From Lentisphaerota bacterium (GTDB taxonomy: Bacteria; Verrucomicrobiota; Lentisphaeria; Oligosphaerales; JABHEG01): a stretch of 47,384 nucleotides of DNA. The DNA is taken from the NCBI GenBank assembly GCA_018676675.1, contig JABHEG010000237.1:1-47384 (forward strand), read 5' to 3'. The notes under the pieces were generated by a model. That model was not told the origin of the DNA, searched no databases, and worked only from the letters and a program-made list of their open reading frames with translations. Shown here piece by piece: positions 27,259 to 35,680 of this stretch (the first letter of the stretch is position 1; the number at the start of each line of letters is the position of its first letter). The position numbers and the translations under genes are program-made.

Positions 27259-30200
27259 CTACTGCTCGGTGGCCAACGTGGTCGCCTCCAGAGCGTAGAT
27301 CCAGAATCCGGGGCCACGGGAGACGGCATCACCGGCGCGCAGCGTACCGTATGTCTGCGCGGCACCAATCCACCACCATGCGGGCAGGTACAGGCTTGTG
27401 TTGTCCGGTATGGCTGTGGTCTCGGCTACGCCCACCAAGTTCCACTTCGGGGCGAGCTCAATTGCGCTCGATTGACAGGGGTGTCCGTACATCTGCAGCA
27501 CCCCCGGTGCATCGACGTGGAGCCAGTACCCGGTTTTCGGCCCCATCGCCTGCACGTCTTCGTATCGCCCCAGATCTGCATTCCAGCCCCAAGCTCTGTC
27601 GACGTAGATGTTGTCACGGGCACCACTGGTGGGCGTGATATTCTCCTCAGCGAACACGGCTGTAACATCGGGATCCAACGGCATCATCGGCGGGGCGATG
27701 AGGTTCCACCCGGCGGCCAGTTCGATGTTGCAGGACATCAACGTCCCGATGGTGTAGTGGTGGATCTCTCCACCTGGCACATTCACCCACGTCCGGTCGG
27801 ACATCGCAGCCGCTGTCCCCGGAATGGCGGGACCGTCCCGCCCATCGACGCGCCACAGCCACAACTCTCGATCGGCAGGCAGCGTAGCGGGATCCCAGGA
27901 CAAGCCAACCTCTTCCCCGAACTCCGCATTGGCCTCGATCTGCCACTCCTCGCGGTCGAAACCGCCGCGAATATCGCGTTGGAGTCGTTGGTTCCCCGTA
28001 TCACCATCCGCCGGTATCAGGAATGCCGCCTCACTCGTTTCTACGGGCGCTGGCGGCATCAGGTGGTCGATTCCCGGATCCGCCCCTTTGCCCGCGTACG
28101 TCCCGATACCGAACTCAAGGGAGTTCACCGAAGCTCCGGTTAGAGAGATCGCAAGGAGGACGTTGGAGGCAGCGAGGAGGTAAGATGCCTCTGCTGGCGC
28201 ACTGGGCGGGAGACCACCGAGGAACGCCCTGGCTCTGAGCGTGGTTGTGTCGCGTATCGCGAGAGGGCCAGTGTACTCCGTACTCGTTCCTTCCCCGACG
28301 GTTGGTTCGCTGCCATCGGTCGTGTACCAAATCGTCGCCCCGGCAGGACCGCTCAACGCCACATCGAGCCCCGCATCGGGTACCAGTGTCCCCGATGGGG
28401 GATCGAAGACGGGTGGCGTCACCACCTCTGGAGCGTCGTAGGTGACGGTGTTGTCGGTACTGGTTGAAGCTGTGTTCGGGTTGCCTGCCGTATCGCGCAC
28501 AGTTGCGCCTTGGATCGTGGCGACCACCGTCCCGGATCGTGCCATGCCGCTTGCCATCACTCGATACACCGTGCCATCATTCGGCGCGATCTCCGTCACT
28601 GTCGCGATGTTCGCACCGGCCGTGCCGCTTAGTACAATATCTCCCGGCGCGAGCTCGGAAACCGGGGCGTCGAAGAGCACGGCAAAGGCGATCGGAGCCG
28701 CATCCGTTGGGTCTTCCTGCGCCGTCGCCTGGTCGATGGTGACGGCAACAGGGACCCACACAGCAGTTGGTCGATCGGAGAACGTCGGCCCCCAGCCGGC
28801 GGTGTCTGGCAGGTAGTAGACCGTCGTGTCGAGGTTCTCGCCGACAAACATAACCCCAGGCATGCCCACACCTGGCGCGTTGCCTTGGAAGTACACACCA
28901 GCAAGGCTGTCGCAGTAGGAGAAGGTGAATCCCCCGATGCCGGTGACGCTGTCTGGGAGCATGACGCTGGTCAGGCCGCCGCAACTGCCGAATGCTCCGG
29001 CAGCGATGGCCCTGACGCCGTTCGGGACCGCGTAGCTGCCTGTTCTTCCCGCGGGGCACTGGGTAAGTACGTCTTGCTGATTGTTGAACAAGACCCCATC
29101 CACGCTGCAGTAGGAGGCATTGCCCTCGTCCACACGGATCGTGGTCAGACTGCTACACCCGGCGAACGGACCCATACCGATGGTGGTGACGCTACGAGGA
29201 ATGGTGACGCTCGTCAGGGCGGTGCAAATGGCGAACGCATAGGTGCCAATGCTGGTGGTTCCATCGGACAGTGTGACGTCGGTCAGGTTGGTGCAGAAGT
29301 GGAACGCGCTGTTCCCGATGCTGGTGACGCTACGTGGGATTACTATGCTCGCGAGGGCAGTGCAGTGGAGGAACGCGAAGTCGCCGATGCTGGTGACGCT
29401 GTCTGCCAACGTGACGCTGGTCAGGTTGATGCAATCACAGAAGGCTCTGGCTCCGAGATCGGTGACGCCATTTGTCAACACGACGCTGGTCAGGTTGTTG
29501 CAGCCGTAGAAGGCTCTGGCCCCGATACTACTGACAGGGCCGGGAACCACATAGTCCCCAATTCTCCCGGGGGGATAGGCGATCAGTGTGTCCTGACTCT
29601 CGTTTAGAAGCACGCCATCTACGCTACAGAAGGACATGTTGTCCGCGTCTACGGAGATTGCCATGAGACTGGTACAGCCCGAAAACGCGGACGCCCCAAT
29701 CGTGGTGACGCCGGCCGGGATCGTGACGTGGGCCAAGCTCTTGCAGCCGTAGAACGCAGATCCAGCGATGCTGATCAAGCTACCGGGGATCGTGACGCTG
29801 CCAAGACCTGTGCAGTATGCGAACGCAGAGCCGCCGATGCTGGTGACGCCCTCGGGAATCGTGTAGTCTTCCGTTCTGCCTCCCGGATACTGAAGCACTG
29901 TGGTAAGGCTCCGGTTGAACAGGACACCATCCACGCTGGCGTATGATGCACTAGCGTCGTCTACAACGATGGACGTCAGATCGGGGCACGCACGGAACGC
30001 TCGATCCCCGATGCTGGTGACGCCGGCGGAGATCGTGACGCTGACCAGGCCGTCGCAGTCATTGAACGCCGAGTCCCCAATGCTTGTCACGCCGACCGGA
30101 ATCGTGACGCTGGCCAGGCCGTCGCAGTCGTTGAATGCCGAGTTCCCGATGCTTGTCACGCCTACCGGAATCGTGACGCTGACTAGGCCCCTGCAGTCGT

Positions 30201-31662
30201 CGAACGCCGAGTCGCCAATGCTTGTCACGCCGACCGGAATCGTGACGTTGACTAGGCCGCTGCAGTCGTCGAACGCCGAGTCCCCAATGCTTGTCACGCC
30301 AATCGGAATTACGACGCTGACCAGGCTGCTGCACCCGCTGAACAGCCCGCGCGCGATGCTTGTCACGTTAGCGGGAAGTACAGTGGTGGAAATGCTGGTG
30401 CAGCGACTAAGAGCATAGCTTCCGATGCTTGTCAGGCTGTTCGGCAATGTCAGACTAGTCAGGCTTGTGCAGCGACCAAGAGCATAGCTTCCGATGCTTG
30501 TCAGGCTGTTCGGCAATGTCAGACTAGTCAGGCTTGTGCAGCCACTAAATGCATGGCTGCCGATGTCTGTCACGCCGTCAGGGAGCGTCAGCGCTGCCAG
30601 GCTGGCACAGCCGGAAAATGCGGAACTGCCGATGCTGGCGAAGCTCCCGGAGAACGGGAACGTGACGTCGGCAAGGCCGCTGCACCCATAGAACACGCAT
30701 TGCTCGATGTCGGTTAGGCCATCGGGCAACGTCACGCTGACTAGCCCGGTGCAGCCATTGAACGCGTAGGGGCCGATGCGCGTGACGCCTGGGGGAATCG
30801 TGAGGCCGGTCAGACTGCTGCACCTCTCGAACGCGCTCTCTTCGATGGTGGTGACGGTGGGCGGCATCGTGACGGTCGTCAAGCCGATCGCGCCTGAGAA
30901 AGCACAGACACCGATGTTTTCCACGTCGTCTGGGACGACGTAGCCTCCCGCTCTGCCAACCGGGAACCGGACCAGTGTTCTTCCTGCCTCGCTGAGCAGA
31001 ACACCGGCCACACTGCTGTATGATGTGTTGGCCGGATCCACGGTGATCGAGGCCAAATTCGTGCACGAAGCAAAAGCGCCATCGCCTATGCTGGTGACGC
31101 TATCGGGAATCGTGATGCTCGCCAGGCTCGTGCAGGAACTGAACGCTCTGCTCCGGATGCTCATAATGCCTGGATTGAGCGTGATACTGGCAAGGCGGGT
31201 GCAACTGTCAAACGCATTGGTGTCGATGCTGATCAAACCGCCTGGGAGCGTGAGACTCGCCAGGCCGGTGCACCAACGGAATGCTGCCTTCCGGATGCAC
31301 GTCACACTATCAGGGAAGGTGATCCCCACAAGGCTGCCGCATCCTTCGAAAGCACTGGGGCCGACATCGGTGACGGGGAGGCCCTCGATGGTGTCAGGGA
31401 TGACAACGTTTCCGCCGGGGCCGTTGTATCGGGAGATGGAAACGCTGCCGTGCATGGTAGCGTAACTGAACTCCCCCGACTCACTGGCTTCTGCTGCCGG
31501 CGTGAGGCCGACTGCCAGGACGACCGGCACGACTGAGGCCGGCAGTCTACCCAAAACGTCCGCGGCACTGCGAACAATGATCTGGCCAAGGGAGAGAGCT
31601 ACGCCGAGGCCCTTCCGCCCCTTCGCGTGTTTGGTTCGTGGTGTGATTCCTGAAGGACTCAT
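27259..31662 (-). CDS. Secreted BspA-type leucine-rich-repeat (LRR_5) surface protein
   Basis: A 1467-residue exported protein. I chose the ATG at 31662 because AGGAG lies 5 bases upstream. Export is by a long signal region (VVPVVLAVGLTPAAEA). I count about 30 BspA-like 23-residue repeats of the form VTIPxGVTSIGxxAFxxCxxL, interrupted by four longer units carrying a VDGVLFN phrase, in residues about 70-850. Next come a bacterial Ig-like domain (about 905-1010; VTIDQATAQEDP), a chitobiase C-terminal-like module (about 1015-1095; TIWYTTDGSEPT), and a tail of WNLIAPPMMP and WNLVGVAETT modules. The family mediates adhesion or ligand binding in gut and environmental bacteria. It is not an enzyme. 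The repeats contain recent DNA-level duplications. It is preceded by a TPR gene 422 bases upstream and followed by the GH42-like gene. Confidence 0.85.
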   Translation of the reverse strand: MSPSGITPRTKHAKGRKGLGVALSLGQIIVRSAADVLGRLPASVVPVVLAVGLTPAAEASESGEFSYATMHGSVSISRYNGPGGNVVIPDTIEGLPVTDVGPSAFEGCGSLVGITFPDSVTCIRKAAFRWCTGLASLTLPGGLISIDTNAFDSCTRLASITLNPGIMSIRSRAFSSCTSLASITIPDSVTSIGDGAFASCTNLASITVDPANTSYSSVAGVLLSEAGRTLVRFPVGRAGGYVVPDDVENIGVCAFSGAIGLTTVTMPPTVTTIEESAFERCSSLTGLTIPPGVTRIGPYAFNGCTGLVSVTLPDGLTDIEQCVFYGCSGLADVTFPFSGSFASIGSSAFSGCASLAALTLPDGVTDIGSHAFSGCTSLTSLTLPNSLTSIGSYALGRCTSLTSLTLPNSLTSIGSYALSRCTSISTTVLPANVTSIARGLFSGCSSLVSVVIPIGVTSIGDSAFDDCSGLVNVTIPVGVTSIGDSAFDDCRGLVSVTIPVGVTSIGNSAFNDCDGLASVTIPVGVTSIGDSAFNDCDGLVSVTISAGVTSIGDRAFRACPDLTSIVVDDASASYASVDGVLFNRSLTTVLQYPGGRTEDYTIPEGVTSIGGSAFAYCTGLGSVTIPGSLISIAGSAFYGCKSLAHVTIPAGVTTIGASAFSGCTSLMAISVDADNMSFCSVDGVLLNESQDTLIAYPPGRIGDYVVPGPVSSIGARAFYGCNNLTSVVLTNGVTDLGARAFCDCINLTSVTLADSVTSIGDFAFLHCTALASIVIPRSVTSIGNSAFHFCTNLTDVTLSDGTTSIGTYAFAICTALTSVTIPRSVTTIGMGPFAGCSSLTTIRVDEGNASYCSVDGVLFNNQQDVLTQCPAGRTGSYAVPNGVRAIAAGAFGSCGGLTSVMLPDSVTGIGGFTFSYCDSLAGVYFQGNAPGVGMPGVMFVGENLDTTVYYLPDTAGWGPTFSDRPTAVWVPVAVTIDQATAQEDPTDAAPIAFAVLFDAPVSELAPGDIVLSGTAGANIATVTEIAPNDGTVYRVMASGMARSGTVVATIQGATVRDTAGNPNTASTSTDNTVTYDAPEVVTPPVFDPPSGTLVPDAGLDVALSGPAGATIWYTTDGSEPTVGEGTSTEYTGPLAIRDTTTLRARAFLGGLPPSAPAEASYLLAASNVLLAISLTGASVNSLEFGIGTYAGKGADPGIDHLMPPAPVETSEAAFLIPADGDTGNQRLQRDIRGGFDREEWQIEANAEFGEEVGLSWDPATLPADRELWLWRVDGRDGPAIPGTAAAMSDRTWVNVPGGEIHHYTIGTLMSCNIELAAGWNLIAPPMMPLDPDVTAVFAEENITPTSGARDNIYVDRAWGWNADLGRYEDVQAMGPKTGYWLHVDAPGVLQMYGHPCQSSAIELAPKWNLVGVAETTAIPDNTSLYLPAWWWIGAAQTYGTLRAGDAVSRGPGFWIYALEATTLATEQ
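30060..30537 (-). repeat. Tandem 69-bp repeats inside the LRR gene
   Basis: Within the LRR gene, units of 69 bases (23 codons) are repeated head to tail. The units at 30400-30468 and 30469-30537 differ at only one position. Four more between about 30060 and 30335 are closely alike, sharing GTCGTCGAACGCCGAGT and CCAATGCTTGTCACGCC. Neighbouring LRR units are far more divergent, so these arose recently by tandem duplication or gene conversion. Confidence 0.9.
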
Positions 31663-32084
31663 AGCTCCTGCGCAGTTTTCGCATCCAGAGCGGCTTTGTC
31701 GAATTGGTTCCGGATGGCCATTGACTTCTGGGCTTACGGCCAATGCCTTCCGCCCCCGTTTCGGATAGAGGACAGGCGACCGTTTCCTCGCCCACGCGCC
31801 TCACGTCTTGCGTTGGGCAGGGAATGCCCCTCACCGGCAGCGCCTCCCAGGCGCGGCGGTACTGAGGTATCCATGGCCTAACGCACACGGTCCGTCCGTC
31901 GGCGCTCGTTCGCTCTGGAAATCCCCGCCCTCATCAGCGTCTGTCGGCTCTGCCCGAGCATGCAGGTTCTGCGATGCACCCGGCGTCCGTCGAACACGTC
32001 GGTACGATACCGTCTCCTCGTTCTTTCCTCCACCTATTGCCGACTCGATGGCGGGGGCGTGCGGCGTCTTGGGTCCGCGACGTG
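31663..32084. other. Gap between the TPR gene and the LRR gene
   Basis: No gene is supported. Two small perfect inverted repeats stand near the middle: GGGCA-GGGAA-TGCCC (31815-31829) and GCGCCT-CCC-AGGCGC (31840-31854). They could be the 3' end structure of the TPR transcript or part of an intergenic repeat. The LRR promoter should lie here but I cannot place it with confidence. Confidence 0.4.
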
Positions 32085-33107
32085 TTACTTGTGTTCGTTT
32101 GCGAGCGTGTCGATGGCCTTGATTCGGCTTCGTGCGGTGGTCACGCAGGCGGGGGCTGCCTGCTCCATATCCACCACGCGCTGGTACAGGAGACGGGCGT
32201 CTGCGTACTGCCTGGCGACAAAACGGGTGTGTGCGATGTACAGCTGTGCTTCCGAACGTTGTCGGGGGGTGGCTCCCTCCATGGTCAACAACTTACTGAA
32301 TTCGCGCCCTGCGTCTTCATACCGGCGCTCGTAGATGAAGCTATAGGCGATTTGGCACTGCCCGATCACGCGATCGGCCGGGAGGGTGTCCGGGGTGGCG
32401 ATTCTCGCATGTATCCTGTCGCGCATGGCGTCATAGCCGTTGGTGAGGCGGCAGAGCGTCCACAGGCGATGCTGCATGTCTCCTCGCGCCTGGTGCTCGC
32501 CCGGCACGTCCAGGTAAAGGCGGAGGGTATCCTGCGCAGCTGCCCAGTTCAGACGAGCCGCATGGACCTCGGAGAGACCGAGATATGTTGTCCTGAGGTC
32601 GCGTTGCTGCAGCGCCCTGTTGGTGACCTGCGGCGCGTGGAGCCACTTGAGGGCTCTGTGATAGTGCTTCTCCGCCCGGGCAGGGGCGTCGTGCTTCTGC
32701 CATTGCTGAGCAATGCCGATTTCCGCCAGCGCTTTGAAGATTACCGTTTCGGCAGTTTCCTGAGTAACGGGTACGTCCAGGATGCGCGCATACTCGTCTC
32801 GCGCCCCGGGCCACGCTGTGCCGCGCATGTTGGCGGCCGAGTAGTAGCGCCGACGCATGGCGTTGACCCACGCCTTCATGGCGTCTCGATTGTTGCCTTC
32901 GGCCTGCAGGCACCGGCCAATGTGGAGTTCGGAATCGGCCTTCTGCCCATGCTCTTTGGTGTATCCGAGGGCTTGGACGAACGCGTTCCGGGCCTCTCCC
33001 CACTCCTTGGCCTGCATCTTCTGCATACCGACCTGCCAGACCGTATCGAAGCTTTCCGCCAGGTCTGCTCCACAGCAGATCAGTGCGGTCAGACAGCAGA
33101 GCGTCAT
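32085..33107 (-). CDS. Secreted TPR-repeat protein
   Basis: A 340-residue protein, largely helical. I chose the ATG at 33107 because a short hydrophobic leader follows (MTLCCLTALICCGADLAES); a GTG nine codons upstream is an alternative, and the ribosome site is weak in both cases. TPR-like helical pairs run through the body: WGEARNAFVQALGYTKEHG, ELHIGRCLQAEGNNRDAMK, AEKHYHRALKWL, WAAAQDTLRLYLDVPGE and YADARLLYQRVVDME. TPR proteins are protein-binding scaffolds, so it probably acts outside the cytoplasm on another exported protein. It lies downstream of the beta-helix gene, separated by two hairpins, and upstream of the LRR gene. Confidence 0.75.
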   Translation of the reverse strand: MTLCCLTALICCGADLAESFDTVWQVGMQKMQAKEWGEARNAFVQALGYTKEHGQKADSELHIGRCLQAEGNNRDAMKAWVNAMRRRYYSAANMRGTAWPGARDEYARILDVPVTQETAETVIFKALAEIGIAQQWQKHDAPARAEKHYHRALKWLHAPQVTNRALQQRDLRTTYLGLSEVHAARLNWAAAQDTLRLYLDVPGEHQARGDMQHRLWTLCRLTNGYDAMRDRIHARIATPDTLPADRVIGQCQIAYSFIYERRYEDAGREFSKLLTMEGATPRQRSEAQLYIAHTRFVARQYADARLLYQRVVDMEQAAPACVTTARSRIKAIDTLANEHK

Positions 33108-33182
33108 TCCGGCAACACGTTTCGGCGCTGTCACGCCTCTTGTTTGGGACTTCGGCACAGAACACCGCCTGGCCTGATCGTC

Positions 33183-33253
33183 AGAGCCGCGACTTACGGG
33201 AGCGGTCTTGCTGGGCGTTGCCCCAAGGCACCGCTTCCGGTAGTCGCGGCTCT
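33183..33253. repeat. Long hairpin between beta-helix and TPR genes
   Basis: Two 24-base arms, 33183-33206 and 33230-33253, match at 21 positions. The outer 11 base pairs, AGAGCCGCGAC facing GTCGCGGCTCT, are perfect. The loop has its own TGGGC/GCCCC pairing. It lies between two minus-strand genes. No T-run follows on the minus strand, so a simple intrinsic terminator is doubtful; an mRNA-processing or stabilising structure or a REP-like element is as likely. Confidence 0.65.
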
Positions 33254-33263
33254 GTTCCGGCAC

Positions 33264-33310
33264 CAGACGAATGTGGCCGGTGCAACCGCGAGGGCGGTTG
33301 CGTTCGTCTG
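33264..33310 (-). terminator. Hairpin just after the beta-helix gene stop
   Basis: Outer arms CAGACGAA (33264-33271) and TTCGTCTG (33303-33310) enclose the perfect stem CAACCGC (33283-33289) and GCGGTTG (33294-33300) with a 4-base loop. It starts 9 bases after the beta-helix stop codon on the minus strand, the position expected for a terminator or 3'-end stabiliser. It has no T-tract. Confidence 0.45.
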
Positions 33311-33319
33311 TGACTTGGC

Positions 33320-35680
33320 TCACTGTTCTGCCCACAGGACGTCCCCTTGTGTGCAGTTGCGGAAGACGTTGTTCGTGCTGCGGGCTTCCCAGGACTTGCG
33401 GAGCGGGTCGGGATAGATGACGAGGGCCTGGGATTCCGCTTCATCAAAACCAGCAAAGGTGTTGCGCTCGACGGTGAAGTTCCCCTTCACCGCCATGGCC
33501 TGCGCCACACCGGTGGCCAAGCCCCGTGTGATGAGGTTGTCGGTGAACAGGGATGAGTCGCTGCCGTAGCTGTCGAGCACCACCGGTCTGCCGCAACCGC
33601 TGATCGTGTTGTGGTGAAGAACCCACTCGGCCTGCCCCGGGTAGTAGGCAAACCGGTCCCCTTCGTTCATGAGCAGCGGTTCTTTGATGGCGAACGTCAG
33701 TTTCTTGGCATCGAAGGAGTCGAAAGCGGACATGGTGTGGGCGTTAACCCCGGTGAGCCAATGCGCGAACCATCCGCGGTAGCGATGTGAATACTCCCAC
33801 TCCTTGTCAATTTCGCGGCCGCCCTTGAACGTGTCTGCGCTGAGCACCTCTGCCACGGAGGTCGCTGCTCGCCCGGTGATGATGCCCTGGTAGCAGTTGC
33901 GAATGATGTTGTCATGGATCGTGACGTGGACGGCTGAACCGGCAACTCGGATGCCGGTGGTGTTTGGATCAACATCTCCGCGGACGTAGATCTGGTTGTT
34001 ACTCACGATCACGTCGGAGGTGGCGATATTGATGCCCGCCCGCAGGTTTGCGGCCCGGTCGGCTTCCGCCGTTAGGTCGATCATGTTGTTGCTCACAGTC
34101 ACGTGGCTGCTGGGGTAGGCCGGATCGGGGTGCACACCGAGATTCAAGGCTGTGCCGCTGCTGAAGTTCACGAAGATGTTGTCAGTGATAATGACCTGGG
34201 TTGCTGGTGCGACCACGGTTGGGCCACGGCCTCCGCGGTTGGGACGTCCATCGGGCCCCCTCTCCAGCCCCTCGAACACGTTGCCTGAAATGACCGTTTG
34301 GCTGGTGCCGAAGTGGTTCAGGCTCTCGACCCGGTGTCGCGTGTTGCCGAAGGTCCCGTAGTTGTCGCAGTTGCGCACGTGGTTGCCGATGCAGTTGATG
34401 CCCCGCGATAGCCCCTCCCAGAAATTGCTGGCGCCGTTCACGGTGCAGTAGAGGATGTCCGTGTTGTCGGCCAGGTCGTTGTTGTTGAACGCGTTGAATA
34501 CGACATCGGTGACGCTGCAGCGGAAGTAGGTGAGCGCTTGCTGGTAATACTTCGGGTCGGGTTTCAGGCCGTGGCGCATTGGTCCCTGTGCGTAGAAGCA
34601 CTCCGAGGACATGCGTGAGGCGTGGACGTTCTCGATCCAGGTCCGTGCGGCTCCACCGCTGATCGAGACGGCATTGCACGGCTTCAGATTCATGGTCCAG
34701 AAGCTCGTGTTGTCCGAGCGCCGGAAGTTGAGGGGCATCCCGCCTTTCCCCGTGTGGCCGCGGAGACTCATGTTGCGGAGCGTCACATTTCGGCTCTTTG
34801 ACAGCCGGAAGACAGCGTGCTTGCCCTCGCTGATATCGAGTACGGTGTGTTCGGGGTTCTCGCCCTCGATCCAGATGGAGGCGTCCGTGGGAACGGTGAA
34901 GCCGCGATCGAGCCGGTAGTGACCGGAGGGGATGAAGAGATTTCTGTGCTCCTTCAGAGCCGTCTTGAGTGCACGCTGGATCGCGGCGCGGTCGTGATGG
35001 CGAACGCGTGCGGACCCCGCAGTGGTACTGGCGGCGTCCTTCAGGGTCAGGACCTTTCCCTCGATAGCACTGATCTCGGTGATCAACTCAGCCCGAGCGT
35101 GGAAGGTGATGAGTTGGCCCTTGCGCCATTCCCTGGTCTTGAAGCGGATTTCTACGCCGTCGCTGAGGGATTGCCAGTCGTTGGTGACAGCGACCTTAGT
35201 CGTCCACGTGTTGGCTATATCGTTACTCCAGCGGAAGGTGAGTGGCTTTGGGCTGTCGATATCCAGCACGAACGTGCGCCAGCCGGTCTGCTTGCCGTCG
35301 AAGCCGCGCAACTCGATCTCATCCTTGATGGGGTGGCTCTTGTACATTTGGCCGGGGTCGTAGATACGGGTGTCCTCGAAACGGATGTTGGCTTGGGTGA
35401 CCACTATGCCCTGGCCGACCTGGAAGTCACCGACATCAGCCATGGTGATCTGCTCTGAGCCCGCCCCGACCTTACCCGTGGTTTCGAAGTCTGACCCGGA
35501 AGTGTCCCAATCACGCACATCGACCCAACCGTGCGTGGGACGCGCAGGGCGCTGGGCCAAGCCGTCGGGGGTGGGGCCGGGGGCGGCGTCAGCAGTGATG
35601 GCGGGAAGCACTGCCAGGAAGGTGGTCAGCAGCGCGAGTTTGATGCAGATCCGACGTGTGTTGGGCTGGCGGATACTCAT
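33320..35680 (-). CDS. Secreted right-handed beta-helix protein, pectate-lyase-like
   Basis: A 786-residue exported protein. The ATG at 35680 overlaps the stop of the HEAT gene (ATGA) and has GGGAGG six bases upstream. Residues 1-30 form a signal peptide (IKLALLTTFLAVLPAITADA). Residues about 25-215 form a beta-rich N-terminal domain (VGQGIVVTQANIRFEDT, FRWSNDIANTWTTKVAV). The parallel beta-helix, about 220-720, resembles Pectate_lyase_3 proteins: HRNLFIPSGHYRLDRGF, ASIWIEGENPEHTVLDIS, NVTLRNMSLRGH, VTVSNNMIDLTA, VTIHDNIIRNC. Such proteins bind or cleave acidic or complex glycans; which one cannot be seen here. It is translationally coupled to the HEAT protein and followed by two hairpins. 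Confidence 0.75.
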   Translation of the reverse strand: MSIRQPNTRRICIKLALLTTFLAVLPAITADAAPGPTPDGLAQRPARPTHGWVDVRDWDTSGSDFETTGKVGAGSEQITMADVGDFQVGQGIVVTQANIRFEDTRIYDPGQMYKSHPIKDEIELRGFDGKQTGWRTFVLDIDSPKPLTFRWSNDIANTWTTKVAVTNDWQSLSDGVEIRFKTREWRKGQLITFHARAELITEISAIEGKVLTLKDAASTTAGSARVRHHDRAAIQRALKTALKEHRNLFIPSGHYRLDRGFTVPTDASIWIEGENPEHTVLDISEGKHAVFRLSKSRNVTLRNMSLRGHTGKGGMPLNFRRSDNTSFWTMNLKPCNAVSISGGAARTWIENVHASRMSSECFYAQGPMRHGLKPDPKYYQQALTYFRCSVTDVVFNAFNNNDLADNTDILYCTVNGASNFWEGLSRGINCIGNHVRNCDNYGTFGNTRHRVESLNHFGTSQTVISGNVFEGLERGPDGRPNRGGRGPTVVAPATQVIITDNIFVNFSSGTALNLGVHPDPAYPSSHVTVSNNMIDLTAEADRAANLRAGINIATSDVIVSNNQIYVRGDVDPNTTGIRVAGSAVHVTIHDNIIRNCYQGIITGRAATSVAEVLSADTFKGGREIDKEWEYSHRYRGWFAHWLTGVNAHTMSAFDSFDAKKLTFAIKEPLLMNEGDRFAYYPGQAEWVLHHNTISGCGRPVVLDSYGSDSSLFTDNLITRGLATGVAQAMAVKGNFTVERNTFAGFDEAESQALVIYPDPLRKSWEARSTNNVFRNCTQGDVLWAEQ

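Noticed and set aside
27471..29607. Plus-strand open frames opposite the LRR gene
   Set aside because: Their repetitive proteins mirror the LRR repeats on the other strand and have no independent features.
30060..30537. CRISPR-like regularly spaced repeats
   Set aside because: The repeats are contiguous 69-base coding units of the LRR protein with no spacers, and no cas genes are nearby.
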